Of a stretch of 64,000 nt of DNA, positions 20,857-32,843 are shown piece by piece. Both the position numbers and the translations under genes were made by a program. Each line of letters opens with the position of its first letter. Position 1 is the stretch's first letter. The notes beneath the pieces are model-generated. The model worked only from the letters and a program-made list of their open reading frames with translations, did not search any database and was not told the origin of the DNA. The DNA is from Acanthococcus lagerstroemiae (taxonomy: Eukaryota > Arthropoda > Insecta > Hemiptera > Eriococcidae): assembly GCA_031841125.1 (NCBI GenBank), contig CM063111.1, positions 36,778,955-36,842,954 on the forward strand, in the 5' to 3' direction.

Positions 20857-23160
20857 TTCTCGAAATATCTTCCTGTTTTGTTCTCGTTAATTGGCAAGAC
20901 ATTGTAATGTATCTAAGATAATATTGTAATTAAATAGTGCACCTTGGCAACTGCATTGTAGTTGAAGATGACTGCGGTTGTTTGTAACCGCGGTTAGCGT
21001 CTATTTGTTGGGATATATTTTTATGGATTATTTTTTATTGAATAGATAACGTGATATTGTGCGGTAGGCGTTTATGTACGGCGAAATATCGATTGAAAAT
21101 CATATCAAGGTTGTAAATTTAATCCTAAGAATGTTGATGTTTCATCTTACAATCATCTGTGATGCACTTGTGTGTTCTGTAGGGATTAATCTATTGTCAA
21201 ATATCGTACCATGTGGCGACTAGTAATCCCAAATTCCAACTGCATATCGAAGATCACACGTTGAAATTCAAATTCCTTGGAATTAATAGTAAACAACCTC
21301 GGGTATCGACTTGAACACATCAGCATTGCCCCAAATCTTTCTTGTTTGTCTTTTCCTGTAGCATAACGCTTGTTGAGAAAATTACTAGCATGAAAAAGAA
21401 CAGAGAAAATGAGAACGATTCCTTTTAAAGAAAATTAACATTTTCTTTATTACTGCACTTCACTATACTACTTTAATATACAGTCATATCAATAGCATGT
21501 GTAGACTGGTAAATACTTCTCAGATCTGCTGGTGAGGGTATCTCCGTGCACACTGGAGGAATTTAGTATCTCAGAAATTTGAATCCGAAACCGAGCTCGA
21601 ACTCCGCCCCGACTCGTCAGTCTATGTTTTGTCCCTGGGTATGTTTATGAAACTTTCGTAGTTGCAATTTGTGGCGTAGAAACGTGTGATTACACGCGTC
21701 AAAATTAACGTCACCGGCATTAGCACGTCCTCTCTTCTCTCCTTTCCCATAACCGCTTTTCCACCTTCCCCCTCGGTCTATCCTAGTCATCCTGCATGAA
21801 CATTCTTGCTGTTTTCCTCCCTCTACCCCTACCGCACCACGGTCATCACTGCTAATTGCACCGATGAGTGCGATGTGGAATGCTTTCCGATGGTCTTCTC
21901 CATACCTTTTTTTCATCGTTTTTATGCTTTCTCTTGAATTGTTGGTACGTCTTACCGTGTTTGCCATTTATAGGCCTTTTTTAAGTTTACTTCGGCTTTT
22001 TCGAAATTTAATTGCCTTTTGCAGTTTTCTTTTTTTTCTCATTGAGAATTTTAACAGTGGACCTTTTTCCACGTCGAATACCGCGACCAGCAGTGAGTCT
22101 TTTTGAGTTTCCACGACCTGCTGAACGTGGTAACCGCCAATTTTCTTTCTTTTCGACCGCAAAAAGTGAACCGCGTGTTCGTGAACCTTCGCCTGGCCCT
22201 TTTTGGCCAGCCGTCCACTTTGCGACCGTCACCGCCGCCGGCCGAAATCCTTTTTTTTTTTTTTTCGGTTAATAAATTAATGTATGTATATTTGCGTTGA
22301 TGTGTAACCATGTGTTTTTCTTTTGCGAACACCGCATTGACCGCGACATGAGGTCGTAAGTACCTTTTATTATAAGAGAGAATGTAAGGGACCATGGCTT
22401 AGAGAGAGAGAGATGTCTTAGCTTTTCTTTTTACTTTTCTCGCTTCTAGCCCCGGAACTATAGAATATTCAACATGTGATCTGGATAACCGCCTTCCAAA
22501 GCCCTGGCACTTCCCGCTCCCTGGGTGAGTCTCGTATGAGCTAGTCGTGGCTTTTCCCAGGCCCTTTCGGATACCTGCATCTTTTGAGCGTTGACGCCGA
22601 TTTTCTGACTTAAGCACGTACCCGCTGATAAACGGAAGGTATCAGCAGTACAATGTGCACATGTTTGTGAGCGATCGAAATACCTTGGTTTTTCTTTGGT
22701 TGGTCGTTCATAAAAATGCTACAAATTTTCCGGGCAACTACGGTTCGGGTTTATGTTTTTTCGTGCACACCTTAGGAAATCTGAATCCAAAACCGAGCCC
22801 GAACTCCGCCCCGAATTGTAGCTTGATATTCAAAACCTAAGTGCAATCGAATCGTGTACCTCCAAAGCCCTGTTGTCAACCTGAACTCCTGAAACTAAAA
22901 AAGGAAGTACCGAACGCGACCATAGTTACACTGATGAAGAATCGAACTAGGTTCCGATAAAAACCGATGGGGTTCGACGTCCGTGGCTCTTCCTGAAAGC
23001 ATTGATCACGCTCCAATTTTCCTTCACGTTTCGAACGAACCGATACGGTGTCATGACAGATTTACGGCGTTTTGAGTATGCAATTTTATTAACATTTCGT
23101 GGTAATTCGGATATTTGTGGAATATTCACGGCGTTGCAATTATGCAATTAGTAAGACTTG
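20857..23160. other. No gene recognised
   Basis: A minus frame at 21967-21617 (116 codons) and mirrored frames near 22000-22400 have no recognisable domain. CCGAGCTCGAACTCCGCCCC near 21585 and CCGAGCCCGAACTCCGCCCC near 22793 form a direct repeat ~1.2 kb apart. A T-run lies at 22247-22265 and GA repeats near 22400-22412. A CAGCAG/CTGCTG imperfect hairpin lies near 22078-22130. Confidence 0.4.
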
Positions 23161-23754
23161 TTAACTACGGAATGCTTCGGGACCAAATACATACATTTTA
23201 ACATGGGCTTTATGGCCTCTGACACCGCCTACATCAAATTTACTTGTAGCAAACGCTTTGTTATAATCTGTAATAAGCTGATGAATTGCGGATTGCTTAT
23301 CAGGCGATAAATGACTCAGACTAGTCTCTAAATTACACTTATTTACAGAATGTACGTAAAAATTATTACAAGAGTGTGGCTCCCTACTTTGCTTCCGATT
23401 CATATTTTGAGAAATTTTTAAATTGTTGTCCTGACACAATCCAAATTCATAAATCAGATCTAAGCCAATTAAAAATTCATGTGAGAAATCAGGACTGTCT
23501 AAAACGAAAACAAATACCGTTCTGGTGATATTAAATATTTTAATCTTTAATTTGGTTACACCAATTACTTTACCCTGACCACTGACCATTTTAAATTCTG
23601 GCTTCTTTACTTTAAAATAACTTAAATTGAGAAACTCCAACATTCTTTTATTAATAATGGAAATATTAGAACCTGAGTCGTATAAGCCTTTACAAAAAGT
23701 GGAGTCCTCTAAAAACATATTTACCTTGATCAGTGGTCGTCTTACTCGTTTTTT
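23161..23754 (-). CDS. Retroelement protease, start of pol, truncated
   Basis: This frame is -1 relative to gag and is entered just before gag ends. It holds an aspartic protease with the active-site motif GLYDSGSNISIINKRM and a later hydrophobic strand (EFLIGLDLIYEFG). The linker to reverse transcriptase begins (FDVGGVRGHKAHVKM) and then stops at 23161. The RT, RNase H and integrase are not in the window. The protease would cleave the Gag and Gag-Pol chains. The first ATG (23718) is probably not used as a start. Confidence 0.78.
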   Translation of the reverse strand, partial: KKRVRRPLIKVNMFLEDSTFCKGLYDSGSNISIINKRMLEFLNLSYFKVKKPEFKMVSGQGKVIGVTKLKIKIFNITRTVFVFVLDSPDFSHEFLIGLDLIYEFGLCQDNNLKISQNMNRKQSREPHSCNNFYVHSVNKCNLETSLSHLSPDKQSAIHQLITDYNKAFATSKFDVGGVRGHKAHVKMYVFGPEAFRS

Positions 23755-24902
23755 GAGTTCTGGCTTTCATCACTAGAATTATGTGCTTCTGACTCAGTAA
23801 AATTCGAAGACTTTTTAATATTCTTCGGATTACTCCAACAATCTGCATCTAAATGAAATCTATTAATGCCCTTAGCAGCGCAAATGGAACAGGGCTTTTT
23901 ATTTCTAGATTTATCAAAATTATTATTTTTACTAGAATTACTGAAATTATTTTTTTTAAATGCTGCAGTTTTACGGTAATTAAAATTGTTGTTGGAGTTG
24001 GACGGAAGGTCCCCATCTTTGGAATCAAATTTTTTTAATTTTTTATGCAGAATCTGAATCGAAGTAATGGATTCTCTATTCAGGGAGTCCTGGATATGTA
24101 AGGGGAGACCACAAACAATTAAGTAAATTTGCATTTTTAAATCAATAGAGCTGTCTAAATCCAACAAAGCTCTCTGTTTTTTAACCGCAAATTCAACTAT
24201 GCTTCCTGAAAAATATCTCATGAAAAAGGCACTCCTAACTGGCCTAAATGAACCATCTGAAAAAGCACTAATTAATTCGGCCTTCCATTGTTCCCAGCTA
24301 GCTGATAAAGTGAGCTGCTGCTGGGTGACTGCAAACCAGTCTTCTAGCGAATCATCTATACATGATTTAAACACTTCTAGCTGTTTAGTGCCTGTTAATG
24401 AAAATCTGAAGCACTCCGCTTCAAAGGCTTCACACCAACTTTTCACATTGCGATTTTTCGGTGAAAATTTGCTTACTAAAAAATGTTTTAAGATATCCTT
24501 TACCGGTTCGGTATGTTTCAAACTTTGCATTACCATCGCTAATTCAGCAATCTTGGGATCGGTGGGGGTAGACGTTGAACCACTTTCCCACTCTGCCAAC
24601 ATGTCACTCTTGAAAATTGGATTCTCAGCCTCGTCGAGATAGACCGCAGCAGCCTCAGCTGAGAGGATGACGTTAACATTACGGAACTGACCTCTACTTT
24701 TCAGCATTTTGACGGCAGCGGCAAATGGTGGCAGTGATTGAAGGGTAGGATGGTGGCTCACTTTCCAGTAGTCTGAAGGAAGTTGATACCAAATAGGTTT
24801 ATCTGTGAAACGAAATCTCTTGACACAGACGACAGTTGTTTTCGGATCTTTGGGATCAGTGTCCGCATGGATGTAAAATTGCAACTTTGTACCAGCCATC
24901 AC
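23742..24902 (-). CDS. LTR-retroelement gag
   Basis: An intact frame of 386 codons on the minus strand. The N-terminal ~110 residues include TDKPIWYQLPSDYW and VKMLKSRGQFRNVN. A capsid-like central part follows, with WCEAFEAECFRF, SCIDDSLEDWFA, SWEQWKAELISAF and DLKMQIYLIVCGLP, resembling Gypsy-type retrotransposon gag. The tail is Asn/Ser/Lys-rich with one atypical finger, CSICAAKGINRFHLDADC. It ends 12 nt after a heptamer for -1 frameshifting into protease. No stops interrupt it, so this copy was functional until recently. The family assignment is Gypsy-like rather than certain. Confidence 0.8.
   Translation of the reverse strand: MMAGTKLQFYIHADTDPKDPKTTVVCVKRFRFTDKPIWYQLPSDYWKVSHHPTLQSLPPFAAAVKMLKSRGQFRNVNVILSAEAAAVYLDEAENPIFKSDMLAEWESGSTSTPTDPKIAELAMVMQSLKHTEPVKDILKHFLVSKFSPKNRNVKSWCEAFEAECFRFSLTGTKQLEVFKSCIDDSLEDWFAVTQQQLTLSASWEQWKAELISAFSDGSFRPVRSAFFMRYFSGSIVEFAVKKQRALLDLDSSIDLKMQIYLIVCGLPLHIQDSLNRESITSIQILHKKLKKFDSKDGDLPSNSNNNFNYRKTAAFKKNNFSNSSKNNNFDKSRNKKPCSICAAKGINRFHLDADCWSNPKNIKKSSNFTESEAHNSSDESQNSKNE
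23748..23754 (-). promoter_or_regulatory. -1 ribosomal frameshift slippery site A-AAA-AAC
   Basis: On the minus strand gag ends TCA AAA AAC GAG TAA. A AAA AAC sits exactly in the X-XXY-YYZ phase. Slipping back one base there continues as CGA GTA AGA CGA CCA CTG straight into the protease frame. This is the usual way retroelements make less Gag-Pol than Gag. Confidence 0.8.
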
Positions 24903-25440
24903 GAACGATTAATAAAATAAAACAAAAATTTGCGATTCGATTCACTTTCCGAAAGAAAAGACGAAAATTTCTGATTTGTAAGACACTTGTGCTGATATTT
25001 GCGAAATAACTAGCGTAAAACAAGAATAGTAATGTATTCGCACACTTTGAATAATGTTACAAGCAAAATCAGAAATTAAAGTTAATTTGCCAAATGTCTT
25101 AAAATGCAGTGTGAACTCAACTGAGTAACATGCACACGATGAATGAATGAAAAGAGACCAGAATTGAACCAGAAGACAAGAAGCGAAATCGAACATACAG
25201 GTTAGGAAGTGAAAAACGATAAGGCGATTTTGTGTGCTATCTGAATAATGTACACGAGTAGAAAGAGTGGAATTATTTACATACATATTAGTTTTTCCGG
25301 AGTAGACAAGTTTCCGTTTTGTAGGAAACTTGTCTACTGCGGAAAATTCCGCTTTCGACAAATATTGTGTGGAAGATTTTCACTGTTTACAAGACGTTCG
25401 CTGTACATCGAATCTCTTTATTTACCAAAATAGGTAATTA
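24903..25440 (-). other. Leader or LTR region of the gag-pro element, with a hairpin
   Basis: The minus-strand region upstream of the gag start. Positions 25295-25344 form a strong hairpin with ~21-bp arms (TTCCGGAGTAGACAAGTTTCC against GGAAACTTGTCTACTGCGGAA), two mismatches and an 8-bp loop. I could not fix LTR borders or a primer-binding site, because no second LTR lies in the window. Confidence 0.4.
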
Positions 25441-26167
25441 ACACACAACAAAGAAAAAAGGAAATGACTACGTTATACAATCCTGATTGTTCGCCCCACA
25501 TCCTTGGGAGGGTTCTATAAGTGAGGAGTTATTTGTCAAAAGGGCCCTGTCAGCGATTTTGGTTTTGAGAAAAACGACTTCAAAGTTTTCAAGCTGAAAT
25601 ACTCCTTTCAGACTGATTTCATTGAAAAATATGTTGTTATGAAAAATCTTCTCTGTGATTCCATTAATAGAAATGACTAGTTCATTGTTTAGTTCATTCA
25701 GAAAGGAACGTGAACGAATTAAGAAAGAAGGAGGATGATATGAGCCCTTTTTAGATCCATGGGAAAATTGGTGTGGTGGGACATATTATGGTTATCAGTA
25801 GCTGTTTTCCCATAAGATAATATAGGTGAATTTCATGTATGACTCTTCTATTTTGCTTGTTTCCATACATTTATACTACTTATGGAACAAAATACACAAT
25901 TCATTATGTATATTCTCGTGATTGAAGCTAATGTAGTAGTCAAGATGTCTCTCCATGCCGATAAGGCCACCAAAATGTGTAATTTCTGAGGCATATTATT
26001 GTTGAATGAGTTACTCGCTTTTCACACTTTGATATAATGTAATGTATGCTTGGTTTTATTGACTGCATGATAAGTTTGAACACATCTCAGCATAGAATCG
26101 ATGTTAATTCAATGCGTTTGTAATCATTTATCGGCGCCAATTTCACTGAATATCGTCTTAGAGAATA
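25441..26167. other. No gene recognised
   Basis: Noncoding DNA between the retroelement leader and a small hAT MITE. No repeats or protein family are recognised. Confidence 0.4.
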
Positions 26168-26175
26168 TATATTTC

Positions 26176-26320
26176 CAGTGGTGTAGTGGCAAATTTTCCA
26201 GTGTGGGAACGCTAAATATATTTGACAAATTATAAGGAAAGTTCGAAAGTCGTATTTATATGATTTCCTATCTGTGGAAAACCAGTATGGGAACGCCGTT
26301 CCCGCTCTACTACACCACTG
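26176..26320. mobile_element. 145-bp hAT MITE with 8-bp target duplication
   Basis: The ends CAGTGGTGTAGTGG and CTACTACACCACTG are inverted repeats. TATATTTC flanks both sides exactly (26168-26175 and 26321-26328). Inner GTGGGAACG / CGTTCCC phrases extend the pairing. It is noncoding. Confidence 0.93.
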
Positions 26321-26685
26321 TATATTTCTCTAAGAATATCATGCGTTGGTACATACATACAAAGCGGGTTTCAGTTTATCAACTTTAACACAGAGCAACA
26401 CAACAGAATAACAGTTTCGGAGACGTTGCTGTTCTGTTGTCGTAAACACTGGAACTTGTACTTGGCACCGCCATCTCACACTGTCACACGGTGGCGGATT
26501 TAACACTTTGGCCGCTCTAGGCAACCTAGATATTGCCGCCCTATAAATTTTGTTTCCGTGGTCTCCGAAAGAAGCTTTTTTTGTTTTCTCTTCTGAGAAT
26601 GCAGAAAAATGTCAGTCGGTAATAGCATGTATTGGGAGTGTCCAGGTACATACAGTTGAAAAGAACAAATAACAAACCAAAAAAG

Positions 26686-28900
26686 TTATAAATTAATAAT
26701 GTAATGTTTTTGTCTCGCTTTCCTTTCCGCGAAGCTTCCGACAATTGATTCGAAATCTATTAATGAGACCAATTCGGATTCTACAGCCAGAATCATAAAA
26801 GAATTCAAGAGATCCTGGAGCGCATTTGCTCGCGAAAATTTTTTCACTCTTTTTAGGCAAGAGAATGAACGTTCGGCGCTACAGTTGGTCGCTGCTGTGC
26901 AACCAAACATTTGATACGCAATTTCAACATTGGGAAATAGTTTCCAAATTATTTCTTCGGATATATTCGAGAATTTAGTAGGAGAGTCGTTTACATTACC
27001 TGTTGCTCTTTGGTAATGTATCTTAAAATGAAGTAATTCGTCTTCAAATATTATTGCTTCCAAGTCATTTGGGAGAAATTTCTGTAAATTCTGGCTTTTT
27101 CTCTCAGCTCCACTTCACTCAACGTATCTGATATCGATTTATATTCAAAATGTTTTTCTTGTAGTTTAACAACCAATCGATCCAAAAAATAGCTTTGAAA
27201 GTATTGACCCTAAAATGATCTTGTCCCTGAAACTGGACATGTCCCTTATGCGTTTCATCAGATCGTACAATTTTTTTTCCTGGTTTGCTGAGAGTGTCTA
27301 CTTCATAGTCTGTACTTTTCGAAATTTCTCGCGTTCTGCCTTCATACAAATCGAAATCATTTCTGCTACAAACTCGGCAAGGCTTCCATGAAGATCAACA
27401 ATTTCGGACAAGTTGGTAGAAACTCTTTGTAATTGTTTGCTGAAAAGGTTGAAACGACTGAGTAATGTGGACCAAACGACTAACATGAACGCTGTCCCTA
27501 ACCGTTTCATTTTACGTAGAAGACCTGTTACTATGTTTTTTTGTAATGGTCTTTTCATGAGGATCTTGTTCAATTGACGACAAAGCAGCAATTATTTGAG
27601 GTAAAAATTTGTTGAGAACCAGGACCGCGTCTGCACGAGCAGCCCATCGAGTAGTGGATAAAGATTTTAAGGACAATTTCGAATCCGCTATATTTTGCAA
27701 AATTTCCCAGTGCTTGGTTGATTCGGAAAAAAATGTACGCAGCTTGAATCAGGTTGAAAAATTCAGCGGCTTCGTCGCAACTTTCTGCCGCATAGGTACC
27801 TATTAAATTTAGACGGTGTGCAGCGCAAGAAGTGTATTCTACTAATGAATTTTTTGCTGTAATTCATCCTTGGAGACCTTGGTAAAAACCTCTCATATTA
27901 GCGGCATTGTCATACCCGGAATTCTCCACTTTTTGTACTTCGGAGAAAAACACGAAAAACTGCTGGAAGGAAACTAAGCACATGCATGTACAATGGTAGT
28001 AGGATATTAGGTAGCGCTAGTGGTCCTCATGATGAGTCATTTCGAAAAAAAGACCATTTACAGCTGATCAAATTTTACAGGAGATGGAAAATATTGATTA
28101 AGCTTGTAAAGCATTGAATCTAAATGCTACTGAATAATTTTCATGCGCATTCACGATGTTACTCACCGACTTACGAGTATGTAGTTAACTGATACTTTGC
28201 TGATGAATGCAGGTTGTGTTTTCTCATCTGTTATTGGCAGTATATTTCTGGGGGGGGGGGGGTTACTTTGAGCGAGTTGAAATCTTGTGCCTCTTGAATT
28301 GTGTCAGTGAATTTTCGACCGATGACGACGATTCCAGGCTTGTCACTATTACACTCAAATTCGTAAAATTTATTTAAGTATTGCTAAACAGTGTTTTTGT
28401 TCTTTGGAAACACCTTTCCTCTTACTCTATATGGACAACACTTTCGTTTTGAAAAATTTTGGTCACCATTGTTGAAAATTGATAATGTTCGCATGTTGAA
28501 TTTTCTTCAAAGAAGCTTGTTTTGAAGAGAAATAGTTTCGTATTCCTCTGAAGTATGAACGCGGTCGTGACGGCGGAATTTGCGTTTTACTACCGCAAAA
28601 TTTCTATTGCAATCATTAAAGGAATCCTCTTTGGGGAAGTATATTTTCACTTTTGTGAATTCCTGTGAGAGCAAGGAGGTATCGAATCATGTTATTGTTA
28701 CGATTCTGGGCAGGAAATCATTGCAGAATAAATGCAGTTCTTTTATTTCAGAGGTATGCTCCTCAAGAAAAAAGTTGAGAAAGATACAAATTTCATCAAA
28801 GCTCTTGTGAGCTTCCCCTTCCTGATATGAATGGAATAGTGCTTTACTTGTTTTGAAATCCTGTATGCAGAATTCATTTACTCGCTGTTGCCAGTAGTAG
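26686..28900 (-). pseudogene. hAT transposase (TTF/ZMYM-like type), heavily decayed
   Basis: The C-terminal block (27063-26686) carries the hAT dimerisation motif SAERSFSCLKRVKKF after LFPNVEIAYQMFGCT. Moving upstream, LKSLSTTRWAARADAV (27700-27512), a YDNAANMRGFYQGLQG-like stretch near 27890 and CCPYRVRGKVFPKNKNT near 28400 follow the order of TTF-finger hAT transposases. Frames change many times and stops are frequent, so this is an old relic. The element ends are not certain. CGGTGGCGGATTTAAC near 26487 is a possible 3' terminus. Confidence 0.75.
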
Positions 28901-29511
28901 AATACCTCTTGAACGACATGTACAAGTTTTGTATGTAATCGAAGTATACTATCAAAACGGAAGAGTACTGTTTATAATTTTCTTTGACCTCTTGTACTTT
29001 GAAATGAAACTAGCAACCCGTTTCGCAGTGTCATTAAGATAAGAATCTTTCAATTTTGTACCCAGTTTTGAACATCGCAAGCATGTATCGATTTGAGGCT
29101 GACTAAGAGAGATAAAAATTTTCATTAAAATACCTGAGAAAGAACTTATATTTCACTTCCGTTCCTTCCTCAAGTTCTGGATATAACATTTGGTTAATTA
29201 GTTTTACCGTGAAATCAGCAGAAACTTCATTGTAAGGCAAAGACTGAACGAATTCATGTATCTTAGCACATACATGGGTCGCTGTGTGGGAAAGTAATAA
29301 CGTGCCCGGTCGCAATCCTTGCATCTCGAGTTCGAGTTCTACCAACGCCAGAAAGCCAGTGATACTCGAATCTCCCCCCACCAATATCCTAGGGAACACA
29401 GCGACTGTATTATCAAGCGAGGTGGGAAAAGGGCGCGTCCTGTAACCCCTGCCAGTTCACACAAACAAGGCATTTCAGTCATGGGACGTGTTACCACCAG
29501 ATCAGAAATAT

Positions 29512-29691
29512 AGGTACTGCGCATGAGCACGTCGTAGATAGCTTACTCAACGTCGTGAAATACGTGGCTAGTAAGCGAACTGCGGCTGCTCACTTTGGCA
29601 CAGGTACTGTGCATGGGCACGTTGTAGACAGCTTACTCAACGTCGTGAAATACGTGGCTAGTAAGCGAACTGCGGCTGCTCACTTTGGCAC
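29512..29691. repeat. Two-copy 90-bp tandem duplication
   Basis: AGGTACTGCGCATGAGCACG at 29512 and AGGTACTGTGCATGGGCACG at 29602 start two 90-bp units that differ at only a few positions. They are noncoding. The surrounding 28900-30730 stretch holds no recognised gene; a minus frame at 30020-29751 has no known domain. Confidence 0.85.
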
Positions 29692-30732
29692 AGAGAAGGA
29701 AAACTCTGACGCTACCAAACCGTAGGGAAAGCAACGGCACGTTACCTCGACTAACCTGCCCAGGAGAGTCGCGTTTCTGAAACCGCGATGCCTCCCAGAG
29801 TAGCGTTTACTTGAGGCCCTTGAGATCTTACTTTCGGAATTTCAAAAAAGCAAGCGACTATACTCTCTTGTTGGAACTGGTGTGGAAAGATATGAACCCT
29901 CGTTGACGTTTGAATTCTGGGTCCACGAGTCTTAAATTTGTGACAATTGGATTTACTCAACATAAGCGTTTTGTCAGTAATTCGTGTAGAAAAATCAGCC
30001 GGCAAATCGACTTCCACCAAACCTTATAAGTAGATATCTTGCTCGTTTTTGCTTCCAAAGCTTATGATGTTTAGCTTCTTGTCTTTTGACACTGACTGAA
30101 AGCAACGGCGTTGTCATCTAAAATTGGAATTTAAACTCAAAATTGAAATAAAATTGTTTAGACATAGCGTTTTCAATGTTAGGTTCAAGTTGTGACTTAG
30201 TATTGCTTACCTGCAATCCTCTACTGTTTTTTGAGCCGGGATTCCTGTTTGGGCGTGGGTGACATGGCTTACCCCTTGCACATTACCTCTCTTAGTCGCA
30301 CGACCGCTTTCATAAACAGTATCACTCATTACACAGTTGAATGCTTCATAATAGCGTCATTTGAATAAATGACCTAGCTTCTAGCCACTACCAATGAGCT
30401 AAATTACTATCGACACCGTGTTTTGACGCTGCCGTACCAGCGTTAGTTCATTCAATGCCAGCATGAGTGCTGGTTGCTCAAAGTTTTGGTTTTACTAATT
30501 AAATAAAAATTTTTTGGTTTGAATTAAAAAAAAATGTGATTAAAATTTTTTTGTACTTTGAAAGTGAACCTTCCTACTAAATAAAAAATGACATTTGTGA
30601 AGTATTGTACATCATTTTAAAAAAAAATTGAATGGAGGTTCTAAAAAATGTGAAAAACTCAATTTTCAATTTTCTGACCAAAATTGATTTCAGACTTGCC
30701 TTAAATCTTTTGCACTTCGTACAGATATTCTA

Positions 30733-31068
30733 CAGGATGTCTACCGGTTCCGGAAGACCCGGAAAAGTCCCGGAATTCACTCAACTATTGTCAAAGGTCT
30801 CGAACTTTTTTTTTTAAATAAATGGTGGACACAATTTTTTCCCCATAGCTTGCACTGTTTCCCCGATACATGGAGACTGCTTTGTGCATAGTTCAGATCA
30901 ATCTTCAAACACACGCACGCACTCTACAGTAGAAAAATACAGGTAACACTATAGTGTATATTGAGCAAAACATGGTATTTTGTTGCGCCCAAAATTTTCC
31001 TGGAAGTATCCCACCAAGTCTCGGAAAATTCCAGAAATTCCAAAACTAAAATTATGATAGACACCCTG
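30733..31068. mobile_element. 336-bp inverted-end element (hAT-like ends)
   Basis: It starts CAGGATGTCTACC and ends GATAGACACCCTG, a short inverted pair of hAT type. Inside, CCCGGAAAAGTCCCGGAATTC-like phrases mirror CTCGGAAAATTCCAGAAATTC. The flanking 8-mers do not match, so no target duplication is claimed. Confidence 0.5.
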
Positions 31069-31693
31069 ATTCAGCTTTTCCACAGGCGAAAAAATTACTC
31101 AAATGAAAATGTGCCATTTCCAGGGCTTTTTGGTATGACGTGTATGAGAAATTGTAAAGCAAAACTGTTAATAATGCGTTTTTCTCAAAACTATGTCTTT
31201 TAAACATTCAATTTGAAATATAGAAAGCTCCGCTTGGTCTCATTTTAAAGGAAATTTTCTCTAGTAAAACTAGACTGAACTCAAAATCAATTTGACCGAC
31301 AAAGTTGACTCTCTTCATATAGAACGCCACTGGAGCTACTATCGTTTTTTTGTCATTTTTAGGGTCGGCACAGCCGAGCCTTATACAATGGAAAAAATAG
31401 TAGTAATAAAGTTCTATCCGACGCAACAATGGTGCTTGCGGTTTTAAATGTTAGTATGTGGACAAACAAACAAGATACACGAGAATGAATCGCGTTTGCT
31501 TTTGACAGTGAGGCTTGTGGTTTTAAATGTAAAAGTGAACGTAATTGCGTGTACAAAAAAAAAACCAGATAGGAAGATGGTTTTACATCGTGCTTACAGT
31601 TTCTGCAAAAGTGACTCGGGGGTATCAACATATGGAATCGATGAAAGGAGTTCATTTTGTGAGGTTTGTAATATTATTGTGTACAATTCTTGC
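31069..31693. other. No gene recognised
   Basis: Noncoding. It contains one copy of the short hairpin TAGGGTCGGCACAGCCGAGCC at 31360-31380, whose relatives lie at 31700, 44555 and 44597. Confidence 0.4.
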
Positions 31694-31971
31694 TGAAATT
31701 AGGGTCGGCGTGAATCAGCCGACATTTGTGAACAAAATGAGTTGTTGTGAACAAAATGAGTTATTAGTATCGTTGGAAAGAGCGTAAAAAGTATAATTTT
31801 TCAGAATTGGGCCCCCGATTTAAAAATGTGTACTCACGTTGATCAAAGCTTATCAGTGAACGCTATGTCATATAGTTTCTGCATGGCTCTTGAACTTAGA
31901 ATCACGTGTTCTGAAAAAATAGATTTTGCTGGTTGGTTCCCTCTAACGCTTAACAGCGTCCAAGTGCGATT
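31694..31971. mobile_element. GGACGCTGTTAAGC-family element, copy 1
   Basis: It shares ATGAGTTATTAGTATCGTTG and AGAGCGTAAAAAGTA with elements at 41904 and 56625. It ends with ACGCTTAACAGCGTCC, the reverse complement of the family terminus. The left terminus is degraded. It is noncoding. Confidence 0.6.
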
Positions 31972-32129
31972 GTACTTTTTGGTCGAAGTTGGTTGGTGGA
32001 ATAGCCGCCCAGATGAGAACGGATTAATGAATAAAAAATGAAACTCCGCCTTCGATTCTGCTCACTTGAAATATGATACATCGACGATGAAAGCAACCAA
32101 TAAAACAAAACAACTTGACCGAAATGAAA

Positions 32130-32843
32130 TTATTTGGGGAAAAAGAAAACCGATAAAGCATATTGAGTTGGCACCTTGGTCATATGGCCGAGTTTCTCGT
32201 GCTCGTCCATGAATTCGACGTAGGAGGTGCGCGCAGCTTGGTTCTTTCGACGCTCAGCGTTGAGAAATATCATCGTGGCACTAGCGCAGTTTGGTTTCAG
32301 GATAGTCGGTGAGGTTTTGAAGGGTAATAAACGCACGACGAATTGACCCTTCTCGTTCTTGGTGGTGGTGTGCGTAAAATGACGCTCACACTGATCGGCT
32401 TCGGTACTACTCGGCTGCGCAGTTGGAATGTTCTCCAATTCCCAGAATTTGGAGAGCTGGTCGTCGATTTCAAAGGCACTGGAGCGTTGCACCGTGAGAA
32501 AACACGCATGCTCAGGGTGGGCGACGCTTGGAAACTTGCCTATCAACGTCCAACCAAATTGCGTGTTGCGCAAAGTCAGTTGATCGAAACGCACTGTTTC
32601 ATTGATTTTGCATAACTCGGAAAATTCGGGGCCCAATAAAATATCGACCTGATAGATGGTGGGATATTGCTCGTAAAAGGCAGGATCAGCAAGTTGGTAC
32701 TGCTTAATGCTTGCAAACTGATTGGGCGCATCCGTCCAGGATGCGGAGCTGACAGCGTATCGGATCGCTGCTGCTGGAATTACCTCTCCTTGGATGGGTA
32801 GCTCAAATTGATTGAACTGAGATGCTAATTTGAGCTGGCACAC
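32130..32843 (-). pseudogene. BEL/Pao retrotransposon protease-RT linker, truncated
   Basis: Continues the gag frame of the neighbouring feature after a frame break. It has the A17-type segment PTIYQVDILLGPEFSEL, FGWTLIGKFPSV, then the LSKFWELENIP ... CERHFTHTT ... FVVRLLPFK signature that precedes BEL/Pao reverse transcriptase. It stops at 32130 before the RT motifs, so RNase H and integrase are missing as well. The frameshift near 32843-32917 and this truncation make it non-functional. Confidence 0.85.

Noticed and set aside
22008..22395. Overlapping open frames on both strands near 22.0-22.4 kb
   Set aside because: Mirror frames in Lys/Phe-rich low-complexity DNA, with no domain or splice support.
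21576..22818. LTR pair around 21.6-22.8 kb
   Set aside because: Only ~35-60 bp match (CCGAGC-CGAACTCCGCCCC) and no retroelement coding lies between.
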